Positions 52,500 to 60,979 of a DNA stretch of 64,000 nucleotides are shown here, piece by piece. Position 1 is the first letter of the stretch, and each line of letters opens with the position of its first letter. A program made the position numbers and the translations under genes. The notes under the pieces are model-generated. The model had not been told where the DNA came from. It saw nothing but the letters and a program-made list of their open reading frames with translations, and did not search any database. Origin of the DNA: Butyrivibrio sp. (GTDB lineage Bacteria; Bacillota; Clostridia; Lachnospirales; Lachnospiraceae); assembly GCA_015056655.1 (NCBI GenBank), contig SVFV01000002.1, forward strand, positions 123,448 through 187,447, read 5' to 3'.

Positions 52500-54119
52500 A
52501 TGCATGATTTTCTTTTAGCGGCAATAATCATTAGTATATTTGCTATGTTCTTCGAGGGCTTCATCATTTTCAAGAACCTCAAGAACAAGCTTCATGCATA
52601 TCTTTTCCTGAACTGTATTGTTATGCTTGTAAACAATATAGGTTATCTTTTGCAGCTCCTATCTAAAACAGAAGATGCATATATTGCTGCTTTGAAGTTT
52701 TCTTATGCCGGGAGAGTATGGATAGTATTCTCTCTTTTCCTGTTTACGGTAGAGTTTTGTCATGTAAAAACTCCGAAGCTTTTTGTAAGACTGTTTATTC
52801 TCTTTAATGTGATTACTTATGTGTTGGTATTCACTTTAGAGAATCATAACCTTTATTATTCGAAGATGTGGTTTGACAAGGATGGCCTGTTCCCGGTCCT
52901 TTTGCACAGGAATGGCATTGTACATTCAGCGTATATGCAGATTCAGGCCATAGTTATTCTTGTAATTTTTTACTGGCTATTTAGGGAGCTTAGAAGATAT
53001 AAAGGAAAGATAGCCAAAAAGCGTGCGATGATCATTATTGCAGGCTTTATGATAGAGTCCGTTCTTTTCATCTGTCAGATTGCCCATGTATTCTTTGTTA
53101 CATACTTCTTTGATATTTCAGTATTCGGAAACGTTGCTGTTACGATTTCAATGTTCATAGCTATTTTCAGATATAATTTGCTGGGAATCATAGACATGGC
53201 CAGAGAATACATTGTTGACAGGCTTTCTGAAGGCGTTATTGCTGTGGACTGTGATGATAGATTGTCCTATTACAACGAGCATGCAAAAGAGCTATATCCG
53301 GAGATTACAAAGGATCCTGACAATGTAGTTAAGCAGCTTAGAGAGGCTATCCTAAAGGGTGAAACCTTAGAGATTGGCGACAGGTTCTTTTCCCCAGAGG
53401 AAAAAGAACTGTTTGCGGAAGGCGAAGTTATTGGAAAGCTGTACGCATTAGTGGACACAACTGCCCTTAAACAGAGGGAGTACAAATTAAAGGCTGATGC
53501 TGCCATGTTGGAAATGGCAGCGGACAGCATGAAAGAGCGCTTACATGCTACAGAAGAGATCCTAAGCCAGGACAGAACCATGAGACATGATAGGAGACAT
53601 TTTGAGGCTCTTATTTTATCCCTGATCCAGGATGGCAAAGTTGACGAAGCAAGAGAGTGCCTTGAGGAACGCTTGTCTCAGGAACCACGCACAGGCTTAA
53701 GATACTGTGAGAATCCGACAGTCAATGCTGCAATAATGCATTATGTAACTGTTGCAGAGCGTAATAATATAAGTGTAAAAGTATCGACCAATATTCCTTA
53801 TAAGCCAGGGGTCGATGAGATGCAGCTTGCTATTGCGATCAGTAACCTTTTTGAGAATGCTATTCATTCGTGCGAAAAGATTCCGGAGTCAGAGCGTTTT
53901 ATTGAGATCACTGCCAAGTTTAAGCAGCAGCTTCTTTTTGAGATTGTTAATTCCTGCGATGGAAAAACAAAGCTAAATGAAGAGGGGTATCCTGTCACTA
54001 CAGAAGTTGGACATGGCATTGGAACCCGCAGTGTTCTTGACTTCGTTAAAAAGACTAACAGTGAGATTAGATATATTGCAGAAGATAATAAGTTCAAAGT
54101 ACGAATGATGATAGGCTGA
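52500..54119 (+). CDS. 7TM-type sensor histidine kinase with GHKL ATPase
   Basis: 539 aa. Residues 1-225 form seven helices of the histidine kinase N-terminal 7TM type. A PAS-like region (about 235-330) and coiled coil follow. The phosphoacceptor is likely His in Arg-His-Asp-Arg-Arg-His (about 360). The ATPase has Asn-Leu-Phe-Glu-Asn-Ala-Ile and Gly-His-Gly-Ile-Gly-Thr-Arg-Ser, as in AgrC/NatK-like kinases. It pairs with the LytTR regulator. The start is taken as ATG 52500; a GTG at 52488 abuts AGAGG. The solute-binding lipoprotein encoded next may be its sensor partner. Confidence 0.88.
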   Translation: MHDFLLAAIIISIFAMFFEGFIIFKNLKNKLHAYLFLNCIVMLVNNIGYLLQLLSKTEDAYIAALKFSYAGRVWIVFSLFLFTVEFCHVKTPKLFVRLFILFNVITYVLVFTLENHNLYYSKMWFDKDGLFPVLLHRNGIVHSAYMQIQAIVILVIFYWLFRELRRYKGKIAKKRAMIIIAGFMIESVLFICQIAHVFFVTYFFDISVFGNVAVTISMFIAIFRYNLLGIIDMAREYIVDRLSEGVIAVDCDDRLSYYNEHAKELYPEITKDPDNVVKQLREAILKGETLEIGDRFFSPEEKELFAEGEVIGKLYALVDTTALKQREYKLKADAAMLEMAADSMKERLHATEEILSQDRTMRHDRRHFEALILSLIQDGKVDEARECLEERLSQEPRTGLRYCENPTVNAAIMHYVTVAERNNISVKVSTNIPYKPGVDEMQLAIAISNLFENAIHSCEKIPESERFIEITAKFKQQLLFEIVNSCDGKTKLNEEGYPVTTEVGHGIGTRSVLDFVKKTNSEIRYIAEDNKFKVRMMIG

Positions 54120-54131
54120 GGAGACTAGATA

Positions 54132-55445
54132 ATGAAACGAAAAGTATGGTTTCTATTAGCGATAGCCATATGCCCACTAATATTTTCGGGCTGTGGTTTG
54201 CAGACTCCAAATGACATTACTACAGTGACTTTCCAGACCTGGAATCCAGCGGATACAGGACCGGATAGTCCGATCTACAAGATCATAGAATCTTTTGAAA
54301 AAGAGAATCCCGACATCAAAATTGAATATGTATTTGTTGGATCAGGAGATATATATCAGGATCGTCTTCGTGTAGATCTGATGGGAGGAAAGGGACCTGA
54401 TGTATTTGGAATTCCAACAGGTGCTGATTTTGATACAGCGCGTGATTTTGAAGAGGATTTGACACCCTACTGCGAGAGCGCCTGGGGAGCAGACTGGCAG
54501 GATAAATTCCTGGATTCATGCATTGATAATGTAAATGATGCGAGTGGAAATATTTATGGATTACCACTTGGTCAGACTTATGCAGGATATTTATGGGCAG
54601 ATGTCAACATGCTGAAGGAATATGGCTGCACAGTTCCGACAAACTATGAAGAAATGCAGAAAACATGCAGCGTACTTCGCGAGAATGGCAGCTATCCACT
54701 GGCTATTGGGGCAAAGGACTCATGGCTTAATCTGGATATGTGGATGTCAATAGCTGCTGATTGTAACCAGGATGTGCTATACGATGCCATAGAAGGCAAG
54801 GCAAGCTTCGAAGCTGAGCCTCTTGTGGAATCTTTCAGGATATGGCAGGAATGCTTTAACAACGGAGTTTTTCAGGATGATGCTATTAAAATGCCTTTGT
54901 ATGACAAGGTAAATAATATGTTTCAGCGTGAAGGAAGTATTCCTATGTTTATAAATGGATCCTGGGCGATGAACATGTATACCCTGAGCGATCAAAAGAC
55001 ATACGAAAACTTTAATGGCGAAGGAGCAGATCATGAAATCTTCCTGATTGACTGGAATGGTGATGGAAAAATAGCACCGGTAACAGCGTCCGTAGATGTT
55101 ATTCTTTGCATGAACCCTGAATCGAAGGTAAAGGAAGCGGCATTTCGCTGGATGGATTACCTGGTTAATGAGGGTCAGGATATACTGGTTAATCAGTATT
55201 TGGAATATATGCCATCTCGTGCTGACATGGAGCTAAATGTTCAGGGATTAAATGAAGATGGTGAAAAGAATCTTGAGTATATCATAGAAAATGGCAAGAC
55301 AAATGTCGCAGGCGCAAGGATAATCCCGTATGAGGATTTAAATATTGCAGTAGGCAACGCACTTGAAGATCTGGCGAAAAATCTTATTACTCCGGAGGAA
55401 GCAGCTACTAGAATTCAGGAGGTATCTCATAGTACAATACGATAA
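54132..55445 (+). CDS. Solute-binding lipoprotein (family 1), encoded with a two-component system
   Basis: 437 aa. The lipobox is Phe-Ser-Gly-Cys. The body is a sugar-type family 1 binding protein: Val-Thr-Phe-Gln-Thr-Trp-Asn-Pro at the start, Gly-Lys-Gly-Pro-Asp-Val-Phe-Gly, Phe-Ile-Asn-Gly-Ser-Trp-Ala-Met, and Asp-Tyr-Leu-Val-Asn. No permease gene follows. It lies 12 nt after the kinase gene with GGAG before its ATG, so it is the third gene of the LytTR operon. It may sense a sugar for the kinase rather than feed a transporter. This is inferred from position. Confidence 0.85.
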   Translation: MKRKVWFLLAIAICPLIFSGCGLQTPNDITTVTFQTWNPADTGPDSPIYKIIESFEKENPDIKIEYVFVGSGDIYQDRLRVDLMGGKGPDVFGIPTGADFDTARDFEEDLTPYCESAWGADWQDKFLDSCIDNVNDASGNIYGLPLGQTYAGYLWADVNMLKEYGCTVPTNYEEMQKTCSVLRENGSYPLAIGAKDSWLNLDMWMSIAADCNQDVLYDAIEGKASFEAEPLVESFRIWQECFNNGVFQDDAIKMPLYDKVNNMFQREGSIPMFINGSWAMNMYTLSDQKTYENFNGEGADHEIFLIDWNGDGKIAPVTASVDVILCMNPESKVKEAAFRWMDYLVNEGQDILVNQYLEYMPSRADMELNVQGLNEDGEKNLEYIIENGKTNVAGARIIPYEDLNIAVGNALEDLAKNLITPEEAATRIQEVSHSTIR

Positions 55446-55517
55446 TTAAGTGATTTTTGGGGGATGTGAAGAAATTCATGGCTTGATGAAGTTTGGGATT
55501 TAAGGGAGGAGACTATT

Positions 55518-56066
55518 ATGAAAATTGCGGAAGAATTGATTACACTTAATGATGGAAGAACTCTTATCCTCAGATCAGCAGAGGAAAAGGATGCGGCTGC
55601 CATGATTGACTATATGAAAAAAACGGCGGAGGAAACACATTATCTGGTACGTTACCCGGAAGAGATAAGCATCGAACCTGAAAGAGAAAAAGAGTTTCTC
55701 AAAAGTAATCTGGAAGCGGATGATGCAGCCTGGTTTACAGTATTTGAGGGAGATAAAGTTGTTGGTAACTGTTCCATAGGACGTCATAGAAACCACATTA
55801 AGCTTAAGCATAGATGTGATTTTGCAATTGCTATTGAACAGGCATATTGCAACACTGGACTTGGAACTATACTCATGCAAAAGGCTATAGATAAAGCCAG
55901 GGAAATTGGATTTGAGCAGATGGAGCTTGGAGTTTACGCAGATAATGATAGGGCTATAGCATTGTATAAAAAGATGGGCTTTAAGGAAAGTGGCAAAAGC
56001 CTGAGGGCATATAAGCTCAAGGATGGAACATATATTGATGAAATAATGATGGTTCTTTTCTTATGA
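55518..56066 (+). CDS. GNAT-family N-acetyltransferase
   Basis: 182 aa, GGGAGG ribosome site. The pattern Asp-Gly-Arg-Thr-Leu-Ile-Leu-Arg, Val-Gly-Asn-Cys-Ser-Ile, Cys-Asn-Thr-Gly-Leu-Gly-Thr-Ile-Leu-Met and Glu-Leu-Gly-Val-Tyr-Ala-Asp-Asn-Asp-Arg-Ala-Ile-Ala-Leu-Tyr is that of a RimJ/RimL-like or phosphinothricin-like acetyltransferase. It is similar in layout to the gene at 10633-11190. The acceptor is unknown. Confidence 0.87.
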   Translation: MKIAEELITLNDGRTLILRSAEEKDAAAMIDYMKKTAEETHYLVRYPEEISIEPEREKEFLKSNLEADDAAWFTVFEGDKVVGNCSIGRHRNHIKLKHRCDFAIAIEQAYCNTGLGTILMQKAIDKAREIGFEQMELGVYADNDRAIALYKKMGFKESGKSLRAYKLKDGTYIDEIMMVLFL

Positions 56067-56158
56067 TTAGTTTGGAAAAGAGCAAGGAAGAATTTGCTGT
56101 GCTTAACACAAGTATGCTTGAGAGAACCTATGTGGTTTTGAATCGGAGTATTAAATGA
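56063..56158 (+). CDS. Possible small ORF overlapping the GNAT stop
   Basis: 31 codons starting at an ATG inside the stop of the preceding acetyltransferase (ATGA). The peptide is Leu/Glu/Ser-rich with no recognised family. Translational coupling is possible, but it may be chance or a gene remnant. Confidence 0.25.
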   Translation: MISLEKSKEEFAVLNTSMLERTYVVLNRSIK

Positions 56159-56174
56159 TAATACAAGTTTTGAA

Positions 56175-56224
56175 GTGAAAAACAGGTCTATATCCGTGTA
56201 TGGCTAAGACCTGCTTTTTTTATA
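56175..56224 (+). terminator. Dispersed terminator element, copy C
   Basis: GTGAAAAACAGGTC with TATATCCGTGTA in the loop, then GACCTGCTTTTTTT. It shows compensating changes in the stem relative to copies A and B. Confidence 0.75.
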
Positions 56225-56312
56225 TGTTACTTTTATACTGTAGTACGATATGGCATTCAGGATACTAGAATGAAAAATCCCAAGGGATTCTGATTTACAA
56301 GGAGAATAGAGT

Positions 56313-57176
56313 ATGAATTTTAAGAATTTTACAGAGGATGATTATGAGGCAGTATGCGACTTTCTGATTGAATTAAATGCATGTGATACTAGCCATATTA
56401 ACTGGAACTGGGCAAGGTTTGAGTGGATGTATGAGCATCCGGAATTCAATAAGGATTTACTGGATTCTATTGGACTTTGGCTGGATGATGGAAAGGTGGT
56501 TGGCGCTGCAATCTATGATATGTATTTTGGCGAAGGCTTCTGCGGAGTTCTGCCGGAGTATAAGCAGCTATACCCTGAATTATTGGATTATGCCTGCGCA
56601 AATCTTAAGGATGATTCAGGATTTGGGCTTGCAGTCTGCGATGATAACACAGACGAAATAGATATGGTCTTAAACAAAAGCTTTACCAGTGATGAGCAGA
56701 CAGAAAATATCATGGAACTTGATCTGGAAAGGGAATTCGACGCTACTTTGCCGGAGGGCTACAGGTTTGTAAATCCTGATCCGGTTGAGGATGTTTATGA
56801 GTTTTCATGGCTCTTTTGGCAAGGCTTTGACCATGGTGAGGATAAGGCAGAATTTGAAAAAGAAGAGATCGTTACGCCAAGACAGCGGAAACATTTTAAC
56901 AGGGATCTTTGTGTGTCCGTACGAAATAGTGAGGGTGAGCTGGTTTCTACCTGTGGGTTATGGTATAGCCCTAAAACGGACTACGTGTATGTAGAGCCTG
57001 TCTGTACAATACCAAGCCATAGAGGAAAAGGAGTGGCCAGGGCAGTAATCCATGAAGCACTTAACAGAGCTAAGAAACTGGGCGCTAAGAGAGCTTTTGT
57101 AATATCAGATATGGATTTCTATACCGGACTTGGATTTAGAAACAAACATCATTACACATTTTACTTTCATAGTTGA
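56313..57176 (+). CDS. GNAT-family acetyltransferase, two-domain
   Basis: 287 aa. The C-terminal half is a clear GNAT domain: Tyr-Val-Glu-Pro-Val-Cys-Thr-Ile-Pro, then His-Arg-Gly-Lys-Gly-Val-Ala-Arg-Ala-Val-Ile (acetyl-CoA loop, about 231-243) and Tyr-Thr-Gly-Leu-Gly-Phe. The N-terminal half is a weaker, GNAT-like acidic domain (Asn-Trp-Asn-Trp-Ala-Arg-Phe-Glu-Trp-Met). Such tandem proteins are common in Firmicutes. The substrate is unknown. AAGGAG precedes the start. Confidence 0.85.
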   Translation: MNFKNFTEDDYEAVCDFLIELNACDTSHINWNWARFEWMYEHPEFNKDLLDSIGLWLDDGKVVGAAIYDMYFGEGFCGVLPEYKQLYPELLDYACANLKDDSGFGLAVCDDNTDEIDMVLNKSFTSDEQTENIMELDLEREFDATLPEGYRFVNPDPVEDVYEFSWLFWQGFDHGEDKAEFEKEEIVTPRQRKHFNRDLCVSVRNSEGELVSTCGLWYSPKTDYVYVEPVCTIPSHRGKGVARAVIHEALNRAKKLGAKRAFVISDMDFYTGLGFRNKHHYTFYFHS

Positions 57177-57189
57177 GGTTGGATTCATT

Positions 57190-57224
57190 GACACACATCG
57201 GATTGTGGAATACCGATGTGTGTT
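57190..57224 (+). terminator. Terminator
   Basis: ACACACATCGG pairs with CCGATGTGTGT, loop of 11 nt, followed by TTTTTG. It is not related in sequence to the dispersed elements. Confidence 0.8.
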
Positions 57225-57294
57225 TTTGTTTGTGAGTTTTATCCTTTTTTAATTAAATAAATAAACACAAAATGGTAAAATAATATAGATATTT

Positions 57295-57504
57295 ATGGAG
57301 AATCTTGAGGGCTTCGATGCCACAGAGCTGCCTTTGGAAGATGATGAAGAAGAGGCTATGGGAGGACATGCTGATCTTTACATTGCGGAGGAGGATGGCT
57401 GGATCAGTCTGCAGCTTGATTATTTGAAAAATGCCTATCATGAGAGCAGCATCCAAAGATTTTTGGACATCTATGTCAAACACCTGAAAAAGTTGGTGGA
57501 GTGA
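57295..57504 (+). pseudogene. Possible remnant of an NRPS condensation-type domain
   Basis: 69 codons without a ribosome site. The end (Leu-Gln-Leu-Asp-Tyr-Leu-Lys-Asn-Ala-Tyr-His-Glu-Ser-Ser-Ile-Gln-Arg-Phe-Leu) resembles the final strand and helix of nonribosomal peptide synthetase condensation domains. The acidic N-terminal part is less clear. No other synthetase module is in the window. It is either a decayed fragment or a small unrelated protein. Confidence 0.35.
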
Positions 57505-57528
57505 AAAGAGGAGGATTGGGAGAGAAAG

Positions 57529-58131
57529 ATGCCGGCTTATTTTTCGATTGATATCAGCATAGAAAAAGAAAGGATTTATGAAGGTATTTATGCTGATTAT
57601 ATAGATATTTTGGACAAGAATGGGATCAGGTTTTCAAGTGGCTACTGGGATTACATGGACGAGTCTTTGGAGTCTGTAATCAGGTGGAATGAAGAAAAGA
57701 TAAGGGAAGACTATGATCTTCCAGTGAATGAGCCTTATTCAAATGATTATAAGCAGATTCTGTTAGAATATAAGCACTTTTCAGAAGTCAGAACCTATAT
57801 CATAAATGATAAGGATAGTGATGAAATTGATTTTTCTATCATAATCCCTGAAGATGAGCTTCTTACCATGAAGAATGGAAGAGTTACGTTTAATGAGATA
57901 GTCATGGAGGATATAAAGGAGCTTGTCCTTAATCTGTGGAAATGGACATGTGTAGGGGCAATACAGACAGCGCTAGAACTTTCTGATGGTAGAACATCCA
58001 TCAAAAAGCTTCGAGAAGGGGCGTCTCCTTCCGTAGAGCCTTTTGCCATCATTCCCAAAGAGTACTTTGAAAACGGTAGTAAATACAGAGTACATGATGT
58101 GGAAAGAGACGGAGCTTTATTGGAGCAATGA
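57529..58131 (+). CDS. Hypothetical protein
   Basis: 200 aa, hydrophilic and acidic, no signal or membrane segment. The start follows GGGAGAG by 5 nt. Features are Ser-Gly-Tyr-Trp-Asp-Tyr-Met-Asp-Glu-Ser, an Ile-Ile-Pro-Glu-Asp-Glu-Leu strand region, and Leu-Trp-Lys-Trp-Thr-Cys. I recognise no family. It could be an immunity-type or phage-type orphan; it stands in a mosaic stretch of remnants and acetyltransferases. Confidence 0.6.
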   Translation: MPAYFSIDISIEKERIYEGIYADYIDILDKNGIRFSSGYWDYMDESLESVIRWNEEKIREDYDLPVNEPYSNDYKQILLEYKHFSEVRTYIINDKDSDEIDFSIIIPEDELLTMKNGRVTFNEIVMEDIKELVLNLWKWTCVGAIQTALELSDGRTSIKKLREGASPSVEPFAIIPKEYFENGSKYRVHDVERDGALLEQ

Positions 58132-58998
58132 AGTGAGTGAATTGCATTAGCCTGTTTTTGTATTTAGCTATTGTAGTTTCAAGGAAGGTTTCAGCAGAGA
58201 AAGGAAGAGGGAATAGATGCGGATTGTATAGTCAAATACTAATTGGTTTTTGTAAGAACCTGGTGTAAGATTTTGATTGTAATTTTATCTTGCGGTTTAA
58301 TTTGCAATTCTATATTCGGTGAGGGATACGTGTTGATATAGTTAAATATCGCAATAGTTACGTAGAAAAAGGTGTTTATTGACGCTGAATTACGTGACAT
58401 GGTCAATAATCGGGTATTTAAACACGTAATGACTATTAATAGAAGGGGCAAATCTACGTGAGCTTTATGTCGAAATGGCTAATTGACACGTAATGGTCAC
58501 CATTATTTTTTTCAGTATCAAGAAGCATACCAACGTGGATTGATATAAACTATCTCGAAATTTGACGAGCCGTTTGCCAGGGAAAGACCTCGACAATTTC
58601 CAGTTCGTGAGGTAAAAATGGCTATAAAGCTCAAAGACTGATAGAATTGAAATATTCGTGTAAAACAGACCTATATCCGTGCAACGGAGGGTCTGTTTTT
58701 ATTTTGGTGCTAGATTATATTTGAGCAAAAGTGAATGTGCTTTTTTGAGGGGGCAAAGGTTGGAAAGAATGAAATTCATAATCGAAGCGGAGCAATTGTA
58801 AGATTTATGGATGATTATGAGGAAGCTAAAGAGTGGGTGTTGTAAAAACAGTTAACGATTGTCGGTTATACGTTATATACTAGAATAATTGAAACTATTA
58901 TTTGGAGTATAGACTTCTGAAAAAAGAATGGGCATCAGTATCCTGAGCCTGGATGAGGGATTAAAGATTCTTGAGAAAAACAAAGGGGGAATATAAAA
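58132..58998. other. 868-bp stretch without a convincing gene; remnants and short repeats
   Basis: Three degenerate CACGTAATG-type repeats lie at about 58386, 58423 and 58482, the last two followed by similar ACTATTAATA/GTCACCATTA sequence. Dispersed terminator copy D lies at 58658-58707. Two short open frames look like gene ends rather than genes: 58735-58845 (36 aa, ending Asp-Asp-Tyr-Glu-Glu-Ala-Lys-Glu-Trp-Val-Leu) and about 58928-58996. The first half has nothing else I can support. It looks like a decayed region. Confidence 0.5.
58658..58707 (+). terminator. Dispersed terminator element, copy D
   Basis: GTGTAAAACAGACCTATATCC at its left half, then GGGTCTGTTTTTATTTTGG on the right. The loop carries TATCCGTGCA. 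No intact gene ends immediately upstream, so the element is more stable than its former neighbour. Confidence 0.75.
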
Positions 58999-59499
58999 AT
59001 GTTGAGACTTAGACCATTTAGAACACCTGACGCAGAGGAAATAATTAAATGGACCAGAAGCCCGGAAGAATTTTATAAATGGTCAGCGGGTATCATGGGA
59101 GATTATCCGGTCTCAGAAAATAAATTGCTTGAGGTTGTTTCTGCAAGAGAGGATAGCACAAGATATTTCCCTTTCACTGCTTTTGATGAGAGTGGTATTG
59201 TAGGGTTTTTTATTGTAAGGATTCCCGGAGATGATGATAAGAAAGCACGATTTGGATTTGTAATCGTTGATCCATCAAAAAGAGGCATGGGATATGGGAA
59301 ACAGATGCTAAAGCTCGGGCTCAAATATGCGTATGAAATTTATGGTGCTGATGAAGTAGGCCTTGGTGTTTTTGAAAATAATAAACAAGCGTACCATTGC
59401 TATAAATCTGTAGGGTTTATCGAAAACGGTATTACAGAAGAATACGAGATCAGTGGTGAAACGTGGACAGATATTGAAATGCATCGCCCTGCTTTGTGA
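58999..59499 (+). CDS. GNAT-family N-acetyltransferase
   Basis: 166 aa. Leu-Arg-Pro-Phe-Arg-Thr-Pro-Asp-Ala-Glu opens it. Phe-Val-Ile-Val-Asp-Pro-Ser-Lys-Arg-Gly-Met-Gly-Tyr-Gly-Lys forms the acetyl-CoA loop (about 90-104). Leu-Gly-Val-Phe-Glu-Asn-Asn-Lys-Gln-Ala-Tyr-His-Cys-Tyr and Val-Gly-Phe follow. It is RimL-like. AGGGGG precedes the start. The following gene begins 7 nt after its stop, so they may be co-transcribed. Confidence 0.87.
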   Translation: MLRLRPFRTPDAEEIIKWTRSPEEFYKWSAGIMGDYPVSENKLLEVVSAREDSTRYFPFTAFDESGIVGFFIVRIPGDDDKKARFGFVIVDPSKRGMGYGKQMLKLGLKYAYEIYGADEVGLGVFENNKQAYHCYKSVGFIENGITEEYEISGETWTDIEMHRPAL

Positions 59500-59506
59500 G
59501 GTAAAC

Positions 59507-59917
59507 ATGAAAAAGAAAGTAGTTTTAATAGCAACTGCAGCTATTGCCCTGATGATAATAATCGGGCACTGTTATGTGATCCATAATCAGGTCAGGTTTG
59601 ATGGGGACAGAGTTTGCTCGAAGAATCCAAACAGATTTTATCTTAACTTTAATTTGATGAATACAGCTGACTCGGAGACCATGGTGCTTAATGAAGGAGA
59701 AACACTGCACGTTTCCTGGAAGATCGATGGAGGAAAAGCAGATGTAATGATAGCGATGGCAGATGAAACACCAATTTATCGGGCAGATAAATGTGTTAAG
59801 GGTGAGAATGCAGATTTTGAATTAACAATTCCCAAGACAGGTGAATATACAACTACTATTTCCGCATATCATGCCAAAGGCTGGTTGGAAGTAGATGAGG
59901 TTTCGAAGGAGGATTAA
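59507..59917 (+). CDS. Small secreted or membrane-anchored hypothetical protein
   Basis: 136 aa. Residues 1-22 are Lys-Lys-Lys followed by a hydrophobic helix and Gly-His-Cys-Tyr, an uncleaved anchor or poor lipobox. The outer part (35-136) is predicted beta-rich, with Leu-Asn-Glu-Gly-Glu-Thr-Leu-His-Val-Ser-Trp and a final Gly-Glu-Tyr-Thr-Thr-Thr-Ile-Ser-Ala-Tyr. That resembles a small beta-sandwich. No family is recognised. GAGG is 7 nt before the ATG; its stop abuts the flavodoxin start. Confidence 0.65.
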   Translation: MKKKVVLIATAAIALMIIIGHCYVIHNQVRFDGDRVCSKNPNRFYLNFNLMNTADSETMVLNEGETLHVSWKIDGGKADVMIAMADETPIYRADKCVKGENADFELTIPKTGEYTTTISAYHAKGWLEVDEVSKED

Positions 59918-60412
59918 ATGCAAAGAATTATTGTTTATTTTTCATTGGAAGGTAACACAGAGTACATCGCAGATGAAATGGCAAAGGAACTTTCATCAGA
60001 TAAATTAAGGCTTGTTCCCAAGAAAGCATACGCTACAGGCGGCTTTTCGAAATTTTTCTGGGGCGGAAAGAGTGCGGTTATGGCAGAGAAGCCGGAGCTT
60101 GAGCCTTATAATGTGGATTTGTCTGCTTATGATGAGATTATTTTTGGATTTCCTGTATGGGCAAGTACCTTCACGCCGCCGTTAAGGACATTCATTTTGG
60201 AAAACAAAGAGGGATTAAAAGGTAAAACTATAGCCGCATTTGCCTGTCAGAGCGGAGCCGGGGCTGAGAAAGCTTTTTCTAAGCTAAAGGATTATATCGG
60301 AATTGACAGTTTTGCTGCTACAGCAATTTTCATAGATCCGAAGGATAAGCCTTCAGAAGAAACTGAACATAAACTAAACGAGTTTTGCAAAATACTACAG
60401 CAAATAGTTTAA
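59918..60412 (+). CDS. Flavodoxin-family protein
   Basis: 164 aa. The FMN phosphate loop is Phe-Ser-Leu-Glu-Gly-Asn-Thr-Glu-Tyr (residues 9-17). Phe-Gly-Phe-Pro-Val-Trp-Ala-Ser-Thr (ring-stacking loop) and Phe-Ala-Cys-Gln-Ser-Gly-Ala-Gly-Ala are typical. It belongs to the long flavodoxin/NADPH-oxidoreductase-like group of clostridia. Its redox partner is not evident. It starts directly after the stop of the preceding gene, with GGAGG 4 nt upstream of that junction. Confidence 0.88.
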   Translation: MQRIIVYFSLEGNTEYIADEMAKELSSDKLRLVPKKAYATGGFSKFFWGGKSAVMAEKPELEPYNVDLSAYDEIIFGFPVWASTFTPPLRTFILENKEGLKGKTIAAFACQSGAGAEKAFSKLKDYIGIDSFAATAIFIDPKDKPSEETEHKLNEFCKILQQIV

Positions 60413-60461
60413 CGTGCCGGTTCTTGCGCTGATTAGTTTGTAAATGGAGGAGGCTATGTGT

Positions 60462-60599
60462 ATGAAGGTCCTTTTATTCCTTGCAAAAGGGTTTGAAACA
60501 ATGGAAGCCAGCGTGTTTGTTGACGTGATGGGATGGGCCAGAAATGATTTTGGCTGTGATATAAATGTGGTTACTTGCGGACTGAATAATTATACTTGA
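60462..60599 (+). pseudogene. Truncated DJ-1/PfpI-like gene, 5' fragment
   Basis: 45 codons: [16 protein letters not shown], then Val-Asp-Val, the N-terminus of DJ-1/PfpI proteins with the conserved Glu. It breaks off before the nucleophilic Cys elbow. The ribosome site TGGAGGAGGCT is intact. The same 5' end, further decayed, recurs at 63882. Confidence 0.75.
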
Positions 60600-60667
60600 C
60601 ACATGATTAATACTCGTGGTATTTTTGAAAAAACCGTTGATGAAGAGTAGTAATTATCACCTCCTTA

Positions 60668-60908
60668 TCATGAGAGAGTTGCAGATGGTGAGAGTGCGAC
60701 GTTAAGTGTGATAACGAATGGACTTCAGAGGGCGACCTGAAATGAAAAGAGTAGGGAAGACGGAGATGGTACCTTCGTGAACAAAGTCCTGCATATGATA
60801 GTATGCATTAAGTGGGTGATCGAATGATCATCAAGCCGGGTGGCACCGCAGGTCATTGAATATGTACCTGTCCCAGCAGTAACAACTGTAGGGACAGGTT
60901 TTTTTATA
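60668..60908 (+). ncRNA. Tryptophan T-box leader with terminator
   Basis: Stem I begins at GAGAGAG...GGTGAGAG. The specifier loop reads GAATGGAC, giving the codon TGG (60719-60721). The T-box sequence AAGCCGGGTGGCACCGCAGG (60832-60851) has the bulge TGGC, which pairs with GCCA, the end of tRNA-Trp (discriminator G). The terminator is ACCTGTCCC/GGGACAGGT (60866-60899) and a T7 tail. Uncharged tRNA-Trp should allow read-through into the ABC genes below. Confidence 0.9.
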
Positions 60909-60979
60909 CAAAAATATAAAACTCCTGTTCCGAAGAAAAAAAGGTGAAGACGGTCAGAGGCCGTCAAAGGAGGAAAAAC

